35,324 nt of DNA from Deltaproteobacteria bacterium. GTDB lineage: Bacteria; Desulfobacterota_D; UBA1144; Nemesobacterales; UBA2774. A program made the position numbers and the translations under genes. Each line of letters begins with the position of its first letter. Position 1 is the first letter of the stretch. Location: the NCBI GenBank assembly GCA_029262275.1, contig JAJCZS010000044.1, positions 1 to 35,324 on the forward strand, given 5' to 3'. The notes under the pieces were generated by a model, which did not search any database, had not been told where the DNA came from, and saw only the letters and a program-made list of their open reading frames with translations. This document shows, in pieces, positions 26,443 through 35,315 of the stretch.

Positions 26443-27856
26443 CTACCTCTTGTTTGAGTGCAACATAAATAGTATTTGATCCGCGTTTTACTAAGAAAAG
26501 CAAATTTTGCCCCTGCTTTACTGAGTCTACTTGATTTCTATAATCATCTAAATTCTCTATCTGTTTTTTATTTATCTCTAAAATAATATCACCCCTAAGC
26601 AAACCGGATTCAGATGCGACTGTATTTGCTTTAACATTAGTTATAACAACTCCATCTGAATATTCAATCCCTAACTTGCTCTTGATTTGTGGAGTTATCT
26701 CCTGAACAATAAGACCTAAGTTGTTCTCAATATCATTATTTGGCTTACGACTAGATACTTGAGTGCCTTGTTCCGGTAACTCACCTAGTTTAATGCTTAA
26801 GACCTTCTCTTTGCCATCTCTAATTACTTTTAATTTAGTTTTAGTTCCTGGAGCATAGCCGGCCACCAGCTTGGGCAGCTCGGGCATTTCATCAATTTTA
26901 TTCCCGTTTAGCTCTATTATTATATCCCCTCTCTTAATACCGGCCTTCTCCGCAGGCCCCCCGGCAGTGATATCTGCAACCAGTGCTCCACTATCATCTT
27001 CTAAGTTAAGGCTTTGGGCTATCTCTGGGCTTACCTGCTGTACGTAAACTCCTATCCAGCCTCTAACAACCTTACCGCCGGCTCGTAGCTGTGAGACAAC
27101 GTTTTTGGTCATATTAATAGGGATTGCAAAACCTATCCCCTGCCCCCTAGCAATTATTGCCGTGTTAACCCCGACAACCTCTCCTTGAAAGTTAAAAAGA
27201 GGCCCACCGCTATTACCTGGGTTAATTGCGGCATCGGTCTGTACAAAATCGTCATAAGATCCAAACCCCAAAGATCTGCCTTTTGCGCTTATTATCCCAG
27301 AGGTAACCGTATGACCTAAACCAAAGGGGTTTCCTATGGCTAGTACCCAGTCACCAATCTCCAGATTGTCTGAATTCCCAAATTTAACTGCAGGTAGTTT
27401 TGTTTTAGGCTCTATCTTAAGAAGTGCTAGGTCAGACTTCGGATCAGTGCCTATTATTTTGGCAACATAGCTATCTCCATTTTGAAGTATCACCTTTATA
27501 TCAGTTGCGCGCTCAACTACATGATTGTTTGTAATTATGTATCCGTCTTCACTAAAAATGAATCCGGAGCCAAGACCCTGTCTTTTAAACTCCCTATCAG
27601 GACTATCGCCAAAGAACTTTTCAAAAAAATCATCAAAAGGATCTCCCTCTCTTCCACTGAAAGGAGATTCAGGTGATTTTCCACCTCTTTTAGTAACGCT
27701 TGTAGTACTGATATTTACTACCGAAGGGCTTAGTTGTTTAACTAGAGGGGAGAGGGATTTAAACTCGTTTGTTTGCGCATTAACATTCAGCCCTAAACCA
27801 ACAAAAACCATTAAAACTAATATTGGAATAATCAAAGTTCTTGTCATAGAAGTCAT
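26426..27856 (-). CDS. degP: DegP/HtrA-type periplasmic serine protease
   Basis: A 476-residue Do-like protease/chaperone. It has a signal peptide ending 'NVNAQ', a trypsin-like domain with catalytic His112 ('ITNNHVV'), Asp142 ('SDLALLK') and Ser216 ('NPGNSGGPL'), then PDZ1 (about 275-365) and PDZ2 (about 385-470). It degrades or refolds misfolded envelope proteins. I chose the ATG at 27856 because GGAGGT sits 9 bases before it and it gives a clean signal peptide; the frame extends upstream to 27913 without support. A minus-strand TATAAT at 27972-27977 may be its -10 box. Confidence 0.96.
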   Translation of the reverse strand: MTSMTRTLIIPILVLMVFVGLGLNVNAQTNEFKSLSPLVKQLSPSVVNISTTSVTKRGGKSPESPFSGREGDPFDDFFEKFFGDSPDREFKRQGLGSGFIFSEDGYIITNNHVVERATDIKVILQNGDSYVAKIIGTDPKSDLALLKIEPKTKLPAVKFGNSDNLEIGDWVLAIGNPFGLGHTVTSGIISAKGRSLGFGSYDDFVQTDAAINPGNSGGPLFNFQGEVVGVNTAIIARGQGIGFAIPINMTKNVVSQLRAGGKVVRGWIGVYVQQVSPEIAQSLNLEDDSGALVADITAGGPAEKAGIKRGDIIIELNGNKIDEMPELPKLVAGYAPGTKTKLKVIRDGKEKVLSIKLGELPEQGTQVSSRKPNNDIENNLGLIVQEITPQIKSKLGIEYSDGVVITNVKANTVASESGLLRGDIILEINKKQIENLDDYRNQVDSVKQGQNLLFLVKRGSNTIYVALKQEVDDDRS

Positions 27857-28048
27857 TAAATTAATACCTCCAAAGAAAATTATTTGAGGTTGCATAAATA
27901 AACACACGACCAATAATTCAATATGTATTTCTTAAAAGGATACTAAGTAAACCCAGGATTTCCATAACAAAATTATAGCTGAGTCAAAGATGTATCGAAT
28001 GTTAAATCACTAAGAGTAATCTGATTTGAAGGTTTCTGGTTAATAATT

Positions 28049-29239
28049 CTAGAGTGGCTCTTTAAGCATGGTGTCCCAGTAACGAACGTGGAGTTTGTTG
28101 GAATAGAAACGCATTAGAAAATCTCTTGCAGATGATACAAAACGGTTGTCGGCAAAAGCAAATTTACCCATCATCCTTGATTGATCCTGTATTTTGTCCA
28201 CACGAGCTCTTCTCCGCGACATATAGATGTCGAAAGCCTGTTCTATGTACTTTGAATCAGCTCTTGTAAGCTCATCTGCCAACACTGCTGCTGATTCCAT
28301 AGCCATAGATACTCCCCCTCCTGCGGTTGGTAGTATAGCGTGTGCCGCATCACCAACCAGCACTACTCTACCTTTGTGCCATTTCTTCATTTTTAAGTCG
28401 TTATAGTAACCATGGAAAATCTCATTTGGATCCTCTAGGCCTTCTAAGATCTCGGGGACTAAACCACCGAAATCCTTAAAGTTTTCCTGTATTCTATCTA
28501 TTCTTGTTTCAACAGGATCTGAACCCTGAAGTCCTTGTCTTATACTTGTAAATACAGACAGTCTTCCCTTTGTAGGCCATATTCCAAAAAATTTCCCGGT
28601 TCCCCAGTATTCTGCTATTTCCTTCATCTTTGCCAATTTAGGGTCTACCCAGAAACTCCATCCAGTCATTCCACTATAAGTAAGAGGGACATCACCAAAT
28701 ACAAGCTCTCTCGTTTTAGAGCGAACACCGTCACAACCTACAACCAGATCAAAAGTATCTTGAGTGCCATCATTAAAAGTTACGTAGACTTCGTCATTGG
28801 TCTGCTCAATCTTATCAACAGTGGTATTCATACGTATTGAACCCGGATCAACTGCCTTTTTAAGAACCTCAATTAAATCGGGTCTATAGGTACTCAACAT
28901 GGGGCCATACTTCTCAGTAACATCCTTTACTGAATAGGAGTGAATCATTTGCCCCTGCTTATCAGAAACATTGTATGTAGTGAACTGAAGTCCAGCGTCG
29001 AGTATATCCCTGTATACCCCTAGTCCTTTTAGGATCCGGCTACCTGAAGGCCAAAGCACTATCACATAGCCTACAGATCCGTACTCTGGGATTCGCTCAA
29101 CAAGAGTAGGCTTAAAACCTCTCTGCTGGAGTAATGCTGTAAAGGTTAGGCCAGCAATTCCACCACCTACTACGAGCACCCTCATCTCAGGACCATATCT
29201 AACAGGTGAGCTATATTTATCTGTATCTACCGAATTCAC
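28049..29239 (-). CDS. FAD-dependent monooxygenase (PHBH fold)
   Basis: A 396-residue group A flavin monooxygenase. The Rossmann motif is VGGGIAGLTFTALLQQRG (about residue 22 onward), the DG motif 'VVGCDGVRSKTRE' and the GD motif 'VVLVGDAAHAILPTAGGGVSMAMES'. Enzymes of this fold hydroxylate aromatic rings or other substrates with NAD(P)H and O2. The substrate is not predictable, and no ring-cleavage or pathway genes flank it. The start is GTG with GGAG 6 bases upstream. About 18 residues precede the first beta-strand. Confidence 0.9.
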   Translation of the reverse strand: MNSVDTDKYSSPVRYGPEMRVLVVGGGIAGLTFTALLQQRGFKPTLVERIPEYGSVGYVIVLWPSGSRILKGLGVYRDILDAGLQFTTYNVSDKQGQMIHSYSVKDVTEKYGPMLSTYRPDLIEVLKKAVDPGSIRMNTTVDKIEQTNDEVYVTFNDGTQDTFDLVVGCDGVRSKTRELVFGDVPLTYSGMTGWSFWVDPKLAKMKEIAEYWGTGKFFGIWPTKGRLSVFTSIRQGLQGSDPVETRIDRIQENFKDFGGLVPEILEGLEDPNEIFHGYYNDLKMKKWHKGRVVLVGDAAHAILPTAGGGVSMAMESAAVLADELTRADSKYIEQAFDIYMSRRRARVDKIQDQSRMMGKFAFADNRFVSSARDFLMRFYSNKLHVRYWDTMLKEPL

Positions 29240-29273
29240 TTTAAACTCCTAAGTGTTTTTGACTACCTTACCT

Positions 29274-29285
29274 TTAATATATTAA
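29274..29285. repeat. Perfect 12-base AT palindrome upstream of the monooxygenase gene
   Basis: TTAATATATTAA, 35 bases upstream of the GTG start at 29239. Possibly an operator or just AT-rich sequence. Confidence 0.3.
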
Positions 29286-29351
29286 CGATTGATGAAATTT
29301 AAAGGTTTTATTGTCTAATTATTATACCGTAATGGTTGGAAGGATAAATAA

Positions 29352-29789
29352 TTAATATTGAGGAACTTCTTTTTGAGAGTCCGTATAGATTTCAAGCTCA
29401 AGTCCATCTGGGTCTAGGAAATGATAGGCCTTTGGCTTGCCGTCATCTCCCATTTTCACTTCAATGAATTCAACCCCTTTATTTTTTAAGACCTCACTAG
29501 ACTTTTGCGCATCTGAAACTCCAAAGGCCACGTGATTTACACCTTCTGAATAATCCCCTTTATTTATGGTCCTATTTTTATCCTCACTAAGAGCCACAAT
29601 TGCTTTAGACTTGGTACCCAGAAAACTCTTTTTTTCGGCTCCTTGCGCTCGTCCGTCCAAAATCAGGACTAATCCCAGAACTTCTGTATAAAATTTAATT
29701 GAGCGGTCCATATCGCTAACTACTATGGCGACATGGTTTAAATCTTTAATCATTTCATCTTTGCCAACTAATTTATCAAGCCACCCCAT
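29352..29789 (-). CDS. VOC (glyoxalase/dioxygenase) superfamily protein
   Basis: A 145-residue protein with two beta-alpha-beta-beta-beta modules. His19 ('LNHVAIVVSDMDRSIKFYTEVLGL'), His86 ('VNHVAFGVSD') and a Glu in 'DGLELEIYTD' (131 or 133) form the usual metal-binding set. This could be a glyoxalase I-like lyase or a dioxygenase; length and motifs do not decide. GAGAGG lies about 6 bases upstream of the ATG. It begins 19 bases after the OmpA-domain gene on the same strand, so it is probably in its operon. Confidence 0.9.
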   Translation of the reverse strand: MGWLDKLVGKDEMIKDLNHVAIVVSDMDRSIKFYTEVLGLVLILDGRAQGAEKKSFLGTKSKAIVALSEDKNRTINKGDYSEGVNHVAFGVSDAQKSSEVLKNKGVEFIEVKMGDDGKPKAYHFLDPDGLELEIYTDSQKEVPQY

Positions 29790-29808
29790 AAGTTCCTCTC
29801 AAACAATA

Positions 29809-30870
29809 TTAGTTTACTTTGACCTTTCTCATTAATATCCACCCAACTAGAAATATGATTAAAACAATTAAGACACCCATAACCCAATAACTGCTTGTAA
29901 TAGAATAAATCAGATTGGGTTTAACATCTATAATCCTGCGGAAAGTAAGATAGTTATGATCGGAAACTATACCTTCAGATGATATAGCTACTGAAAGAAT
30001 AAGAGATTTAATGCCCTGGGTTTTAGGAGTTACCTGCCACTGCCATTTGGACGGAGAATCCTTTTCTACAGTTTTTATATGCAGGCCTTCATCAAATATA
30101 TCCAAACCGCTACCAACAAGTGCAAGTCCAATTTGATCTCCAAGTTTAACCCCTTCCAAATCCTTGGATAATGCTTTTATAAAAGTGTAGGAAACCTCTG
30201 CTTCAACTGTATAGCTCTCTCCAACCTTCAGTTCTTGAGGTGTGCTAAAAGAAATCCCCTTAGAAGCACTTTGCCTTATAACACTTTCTATCTTTTCAGA
30301 TATATCGTCCAATTTTATGTTAGATATTTGAGGCTCTGCTTCTTCAGCTTCTTCAGCTGCTTCAGTTTGATCTTCTTGAATATTCTCTAATGGTTCATCT
30401 TGAGAGATATCTTGTGTTTCTGGATTTTGTTCTTTTAAAACAGGCTCAGGAGGAATTTCAACTATTAAATTCACTCGTCTGTTCCGCGCAAGCGCTTCAT
30501 CAGTTTCTCCTTGAGCATATTTGTCTGTGCCGCCTTTACCTATTACTTCAATTTTGTTAGAGTCTAACCCGAGTTCAAGCAAATAATCTTTTACAAGCTG
30601 TGCCCGTTCTCTTGAGAGCTTTAAATTATAATCAGCCCTTCCCGTGATATCTGAGTAGCCTTCTAAAGTAACTGTATATTCATCTACATTGCCTAGGTTC
30701 TTAACACCTTCTTTTACCTTTTCTTTATTCCCCGGACCTATACCCTCTATGTCCGGCTCAAAATACACCACGACAACTTCACGAGTCTGTGCCCAGAGAT
30801 TATTTGCGAGAGAAAAACTTAAAAATGTTATGAAAAATAAGATTGTGATTATAAGTTTGTAGCTATTCAA
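29809..30870 (-). CDS. OmpA-domain protein with C-terminal membrane anchor
   Basis: A 353-residue envelope protein in unusual order. It starts with a signal peptide (cleavage near 'LWAQ', residue 28). An OmpA-like peptidoglycan-binding domain follows (about 30-140; 'VTLEGYSDITG', 'YNLKLSRERAQLVKDYL', 'ARNRRVNLIVE', with Asp74 and Arg131 as the expected diaminopimelate contacts). Next are a Glu/Gln/Pro-rich linker (about 145-180), a beta-rich domain (about 200-315; 'GESYTVEAEVSY', 'WQWQVTPKTQG') and a transmembrane helix (about 328-347) with a short basic tail. It would tie the inner membrane to peptidoglycan, with its C-terminus in the cytoplasm. The start is TTG with GGTGGAG about 9 bases upstream. 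Confidence 0.87.
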   Translation of the reverse strand: MNSYKLIITILFFITFLSFSLANNLWAQTREVVVVYFEPDIEGIGPGNKEKVKEGVKNLGNVDEYTVTLEGYSDITGRADYNLKLSRERAQLVKDYLLELGLDSNKIEVIGKGGTDKYAQGETDEALARNRRVNLIVEIPPEPVLKEQNPETQDISQDEPLENIQEDQTEAAEEAEEAEPQISNIKLDDISEKIESVIRQSASKGISFSTPQELKVGESYTVEAEVSYTFIKALSKDLEGVKLGDQIGLALVGSGLDIFDEGLHIKTVEKDSPSKWQWQVTPKTQGIKSLILSVAISSEGIVSDHNYLTFRRIIDVKPNLIYSITSSYWVMGVLIVLIIFLVGWILMRKVKVN

Positions 30871-30953
30871 ATGTGTGTGCGCTCCACCTACAATACTAGA
30901 TCTGTTTGACTAATATGGTGCTATACTAAGTAGATTACACATTAAAAGAGTTT

Positions 30954-32144
30954 TTGTTAATAAGAGCAATGTCTAGAGCTAAATCACAAATAAAAGATTG
31001 TCTTGAGGTCAATGTCTATAATTCTATATCTTCTATAGATAAGAATCTCTACAACAACATTGTAGATGCTGAGAACCCATTTCTGGAATATGAGTTCTTA
31101 GAAGCATTTGAGAAATCTGGGTGTGTAGGTCCGCATACCCCTTGGAACCCTCGCTATATAATACTTACCGATAAAAATAAGATTATTGGAGCAATTACTT
31201 CATATATAAAACTCGACTCCTATGGGGAATATATATTTGATTGGGAATGGGCCAGAGCGTATGAGAGCTCAGGGCTTAGGTATTACCCAAAGTTGGTAGT
31301 GGCTATTCCATTTACGCCAGCTACAGGAAGACGTATTTTGGTTCATCCAGACTATTCTTTTGAAGAGTGTGCTGACAAAATGGTTAAACGTTTAGTCGAA
31401 TTATGTATAGAGGAGAATTGCTCTTCAATACATTTTCTATATTTGACTGAAGATGAACAGAATTTTCTCAGTAAAAGGGGATTTTTGACGAGAATAACAC
31501 ATCAGTACCACTGGAAAAACCGAGATTACAATAGTTTTGATGATTTTCTTTGCGATCTAAGATCTGGAAGAAAAAAGCAGATCAGAAAAGAGCGCAGATC
31601 TCTTGAGGAGATGGGCCTCGATATCCAAACTCTAGAAAAAGATGAAATAAAAGAAGAGCATATCGACGCGATTTGGGATTTCTATATCGATACCCATTCC
31701 CGTAAATGGGGCAGTGCGTACTTAAACCGAGAATTTTTTGATTTGATGTTCCAGAACTTTAAGCACCGGCTAGTCTTTATAATGGCAAAGGACGGTAATA
31801 AATGGGTAGGCGGAACATTCAACGTCGTTAAGAACAACAGACTCTTCGGCAGGTACTGGGGCACACTTTACAATTACAAGAATCTACATTTTGAATGTTG
31901 TTTCTATGGATTAATAGATTATTCTATAAAGAAAGGGGTCAAAATTTTTGAGGCCGGGGCTCAAGGGGAGCATAAGTTCTTAAGAGGTTTTGCCGCAGTG
32001 CCAACTTATAGCTCTCATATGATATTGAACGAAGGAGCGCAAAATGCAATTGGTGATTATTTGATCAGAGAAAGGGAATATACGGACCATTTAATAACGC
32101 AATATAACAAACAATCACCACTAAAATATTTATACGGCAAGTAG
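30954..32144 (+). CDS. GNAT/FemAB-like acyltransferase, PF04339 (DUF482) family
   Basis: A 396-residue protein matching the 'peptidogalycan biosynthesis/GNAT' family PF04339. Signatures are 'NPFLEYEFLEAFEKSG', 'SYGEYIFDWEWARAYE', 'YYPKLVVAIPFTPATGRRILV', 'RKKQIRKERRSL' and 'GRYWGTLYNYKNLHFECCFYG'. The fold is a double GNAT like FemABX (aminoacyl-tRNA-dependent peptidoglycan transferases) and like Aat/Bpt leucyl- or arginyl-protein transferases. The substrate is unknown. The TTG start at 30954 has AAAGAG upstream; an ATG at 30969 is an alternative. It ends 15 bases before clpS. Confidence 0.85.
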   Translation: MLIRAMSRAKSQIKDCLEVNVYNSISSIDKNLYNNIVDAENPFLEYEFLEAFEKSGCVGPHTPWNPRYIILTDKNKIIGAITSYIKLDSYGEYIFDWEWARAYESSGLRYYPKLVVAIPFTPATGRRILVHPDYSFEECADKMVKRLVELCIEENCSSIHFLYLTEDEQNFLSKRGFLTRITHQYHWKNRDYNSFDDFLCDLRSGRKKQIRKERRSLEEMGLDIQTLEKDEIKEEHIDAIWDFYIDTHSRKWGSAYLNREFFDLMFQNFKHRLVFIMAKDGNKWVGGTFNVVKNNRLFGRYWGTLYNYKNLHFECCFYGLIDYSIKKGVKIFEAGAQGEHKFLRGFAAVPTYSSHMILNEGAQNAIGDYLIREREYTDHLITQYNKQSPLKYLYGK

Positions 32145-32159
32145 CTGACTAAAAAAACA

Positions 32160-32501
32160 ATGGAAGAAAAAACAATAAAACCAGGGGATCTCGAAGGTGA
32201 TCTGCTTACTCAGGAAAAGATAAATTTAAAAAGACCTGACATGTACAGCGTTATCTTGCTTAACGACGATTACACACCAAGGGATTTCGTAGTTTGGATA
32301 CTTATGAGGGTATTTTATAAAGGTGAAGCAGAATCTAACCAGATCATGCTAGAAGCTCACACTGCAGGAAAAAGCACTGTAGGCGTTTATACTTATGATG
32401 TTGCTACGACCAAAATTGCACAGGTTGATAAAATTGCAAAGCAGTATGAGCACCCACTTACTTGCATTCTAGAGGTAGAAAGTGGCGGAGAGGAAGAATG
32501 A
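32160..32501 (+). CDS. clpS: ClpS, N-degron adaptor of ClpA
   Basis: A 113-residue adaptor that binds proteins with N-terminal Leu, Phe, Tyr or Trp and hands them to ClpAP. The binding-pocket residues Asn35-Asp36-Asp37 in 'LLNDDYTP' and the His in 'IMLEAHTAGK' are kept. The gatekeeper Met of E. coli ClpS (Met40, 'YTPMEF') is Arg41 here ('YTPRDF'). The flexible N-terminal extension is about 27 residues. No clear ribosome site precedes the ATG. Its TGA stop overlaps the clpA start. Confidence 0.96.
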   Translation: MEEKTIKPGDLEGDLLTQEKINLKRPDMYSVILLNDDYTPRDFVVWILMRVFYKGEAESNQIMLEAHTAGKSTVGVYTYDVATTKIAQVDKIAKQYEHPLTCILEVESGGEEE

Positions 32502-34741
32502 TGTTATCCAAAGAACTGGAAGAGACACTAAAAAGAGCATTCGAGCAGGCAAAGGTAAGAAGGCATGAATTTATTACCTTGGAGCACATACTATTTGAAT
32601 TAACTTATGATCCCGACGCATCTGATGTGTTAATAGGATGTGGAGTGGACCTAGACAGGCTAAGAGAGTCAATTGATAACTTTATGAATGAGAATATGCC
32701 CGCTATTGAATCAGAGTATTTGCCGGATCCTCAATATACAGCAGGCTGCCAATTTGTCCTTAGACTTGCTGCAATGCATGCTGAGTCGGCTGATAAACCA
32801 GAGATAAACGGGGGAAATATACTGGTTTCAATGTTTAGGGTAGAGGAATCCCACGCTGTTTATCTTCTAAATCAACAAGGTGTTAACCGCTATGACGTTG
32901 TACGATACTTTTCGCACGGCGGATCACAATTCGAGAGACAAGAAAAGCCCACAAGCATTGCCAAAACTGATAGTGAGTCTGCACCAGAGCAAAAAGATCC
33001 ACTTTCTGAATACTGTACAAACTTGGTTCAAAAAGCGAGTGACGGCAAGCTAGACCCACTAATAGGAAGAGAATCAGAGATCGACCGTACAATTCACATT
33101 TTGGCCAGAAGAAGAAAAAACAATCCTATATTTGTAGGTGATGCAGGGGTAGGAAAAACAGCTATTGCTGAAGGTCTGGCGCTTAGAATCGCTGAGAAAA
33201 AAGTACCTGAAGCATTGGAAGAAACTGATATTTATGCCCTAGATATGGGATCTCTCACAGCAGGTACCCGTTATAGAGGAGATTTTGAAGAAAGATTAAA
33301 AGCAATAATAGACTCAGTAAAAGGCGATCAGAAAAAAGTTTTATTTATCGATGAAATCCACACTGTAATAGGTGCAGGAGCTGTATCGGGTGGCACACTA
33401 GACGCATCAAATATGCTCAAACCCGCACTTGCAAGCGGTGAAATTCGCTGTATCGGCACCACTACTTCGAAAGAATATAGGGGTGTGTTTGAAAAAGACC
33501 ACGCGCTCGCTAGAAGATTCCAAAAGGTTGATGTTTATGAGCCGAGCCAAGATGAGTGTCTTAAAATTCTTCAGGGTTTAAAGAAATATTATGAGGAATT
33601 TCATGGTGTAAGGTATTCCACACCATCCTTAAAAGCTGCGGTGGATCTTTCTGCTAAATATATGAACGACCGCAGGCTTCCTGATAAGGCAATCGATCTG
33701 ATTGATGAAGCAGGTGCTGACGTTAAACTCAGAAAATATGATTCGGAAACCAAACAAGTAACAGTTAAGGATATTGAGGCACTGGTTGCTAAGATAGCCA
33801 AGATACCTACGCGCACTGTTAAGGTTGATGATAGAAACAGGCTCATGACCCTGGCTGGTGATCTTAAGAAAGTAATTTTTGGTCAAAATGAGGCTGTAGA
33901 TCAGCTTGTTACAGCAATCCAAATGTCTCGCTCAGGACTGAGCGAGCCTAACAAACCTGTGGGTAATTTTATGTTTGCAGGCCCTACTGGTGTAGGAAAA
34001 ACTGAGCTTGCAAAACAGCTTGCTGAAGCAATGGGGATTGAATTTATCCGTTTTGACATGAGCGAATATATGGAAAAGCACACTGTGTCACGTTTAATTG
34101 GCTCCCCTCCTGGATATGTAGGTTACGATGAAGGTGGTCAGCTAACAGAAGCAGTGCATCAAAACCCCCATGCAGTCTTACTACTCGATGAAATAGAAAA
34201 GGCTCATGAGGATATATACAATGTGCTTCTTCAGGTTATGGATCATGCGACCCTAACTGATTCAAACGGAAGGAAGGTCGATTTCAGGCAGATTGTCTTA
34301 ATACTAACAACCAATACGGGATCGAGAGAAAGCAATCAGAGAAGCGTTGGGTTTGGAAAAGAGGAATATGAGGATAAAAGCGCCCAGGCAATTGAGCGCT
34401 ACTTTAGCCCTGAGTTTAGAAACCGCTTAAGTGCCACACTTCATTTCAACTCGCTTGGCAAAGAAATTGTTGAGAGGATTGTAGATAAGATGATCTCTCA
34501 GCTTGCGGAGAGATTAAAAGCCAAAAAAGTTATCCTTGAGCTCACGCCTAAAGCAAGAACGTACATAGCCGAGCAAGGCTACAACAAACAATTGGGTGCA
34601 AGACCTATCCAAAGGCTTATAGACCAGGAAATTGCACAGAAGCTGTCTCAGGAAATCCTATTTGGCAAACTATCTAGCGGCGGCGATGTTAAGATTCTCA
34701 TCAAGAAAGGTGAGTTGGATTTTGAATTTGCGGAGAACTAA
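32498..34741 (+). CDS. clpA: ClpA, AAA+ unfoldase of the ClpAP protease
   Basis: A 748-residue two-ring AAA+ unfoldase. It has an N-domain (about 1-145, ClpS-binding), D1 with Walker A GDAGVGKT (214-221) and 'VLFIDEIHT', and D2 with Walker A GPTGVGKT (495-502) and 'LLLDEIEKAHEDIYNVLLQVMD'. No ClpB-type middle coiled coil is present. 'SVGFG' (616-620) corresponds to the IGL/IGF loop that docks on ClpP. The start ATG at 32498 overlaps the clpS stop (ATGA); a second ATG follows at once, and the GGAG run inside clpS supplies the ribosome site. clpP is not in the window. Confidence 0.97.
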   Translation: MMLSKELEETLKRAFEQAKVRRHEFITLEHILFELTYDPDASDVLIGCGVDLDRLRESIDNFMNENMPAIESEYLPDPQYTAGCQFVLRLAAMHAESADKPEINGGNILVSMFRVEESHAVYLLNQQGVNRYDVVRYFSHGGSQFERQEKPTSIAKTDSESAPEQKDPLSEYCTNLVQKASDGKLDPLIGRESEIDRTIHILARRRKNNPIFVGDAGVGKTAIAEGLALRIAEKKVPEALEETDIYALDMGSLTAGTRYRGDFEERLKAIIDSVKGDQKKVLFIDEIHTVIGAGAVSGGTLDASNMLKPALASGEIRCIGTTTSKEYRGVFEKDHALARRFQKVDVYEPSQDECLKILQGLKKYYEEFHGVRYSTPSLKAAVDLSAKYMNDRRLPDKAIDLIDEAGADVKLRKYDSETKQVTVKDIEALVAKIAKIPTRTVKVDDRNRLMTLAGDLKKVIFGQNEAVDQLVTAIQMSRSGLSEPNKPVGNFMFAGPTGVGKTELAKQLAEAMGIEFIRFDMSEYMEKHTVSRLIGSPPGYVGYDEGGQLTEAVHQNPHAVLLLDEIEKAHEDIYNVLLQVMDHATLTDSNGRKVDFRQIVLILTTNTGSRESNQRSVGFGKEEYEDKSAQAIERYFSPEFRNRLSATLHFNSLGKEIVERIVDKMISQLAERLKAKKVILELTPKARTYIAEQGYNKQLGARPIQRLIDQEIAQKLSQEILFGKLSSGGDVKILIKKGELDFEFAEN

Positions 34742-34766
34742 AAATCTAGTATAGCAGGTGTGTAGA

Positions 34767-35315
34767 ATGAAGAACTGTCCCAAATGCAGCTCCGATCTAA
34801 AAATTAAGCTAATCGGATCTATAGAAGTAGATGAGTGTGAATCCTGTAAAGGAATCTGGCTCGACAAAGGAGAACTTCGCGAAGCTAAAGACCTTATAGA
34901 TCCTAACCTCAACTGGCTTGATTTTGAAATATGGAAACACCCCGAGAAATTCACTTCAAAAGAGGGTGCAATTAAATGTCCAACTTGTGATATTTCAACG
35001 GTAGGTATTGAGTATGGACATACTGGTGTCTATGTCGATTACTGTACTAACTGCCAAGGTGTGTGGCTCGAGAAAGACGAGCTGCCTAATATTATTGGGG
35101 CACTTGAGCATGATATAAATGAAAAAACTTTTTCAGAATATGTGCACGAGAGCATAGAAGAAGCAAAGGACTTAGTAACTGGCCCTGAATCCTTTATGTC
35201 AGAATGGAAGGATCTTTCCTCTGTCTTTAAATTAATGCAGTACAGACTATATGTGGAAAAGCCTAAATTCGTTGAGACGCTTACTGAGCTTAATACACTG
35301 AATCCATTTAAGTAA
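34767..35315 (+). CDS. Double zinc-ribbon (zf-TFIIB-like) protein
   Basis: A 182-residue protein with two TFIIB-like zinc ribbons. The first has Cys4-x2-Cys7 and Cys24-x2-Cys27 followed by 'GIWLDKGEL'; the second has Cys71-x2-Cys74 and Cys93-x2-Cys96 followed by 'GVWLEKDEL'. The C-terminal ~80 residues are helical and unlike anything I recognise. The ATG at 34767 has AGG about 8 bases upstream; an in-frame GTG at 34758 is less likely. It follows clpA by 25 bases and may be cotranscribed. The function of the family is unknown. Confidence 0.85.
   Translation: MKNCPKCSSDLKIKLIGSIEVDECESCKGIWLDKGELREAKDLIDPNLNWLDFEIWKHPEKFTSKEGAIKCPTCDISTVGIEYGHTGVYVDYCTNCQGVWLEKDELPNIIGALEHDINEKTFSEYVHESIEEAKDLVTGPESFMSEWKDLSSVFKLMQYRLYVEKPKFVETLTELNTLNPFK

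Noticed and set aside
27857-27913. N-terminal extension of DegP
   Set aside because: It contains the GGAGGT ribosome site of the real start and would bury the signal peptide.
28049-29789. Catabolic or natural-product cluster (monooxygenase plus VOC protein)
   Set aside because: The VOC gene is in the OmpA-domain unit, and no other pathway genes are present.
32462-32497. Extended ClpA start within clpS
   Set aside because: The Arg-rich extra 12 residues are an out-of-frame reading of the clpS end; the ATGA overlap start is typical.
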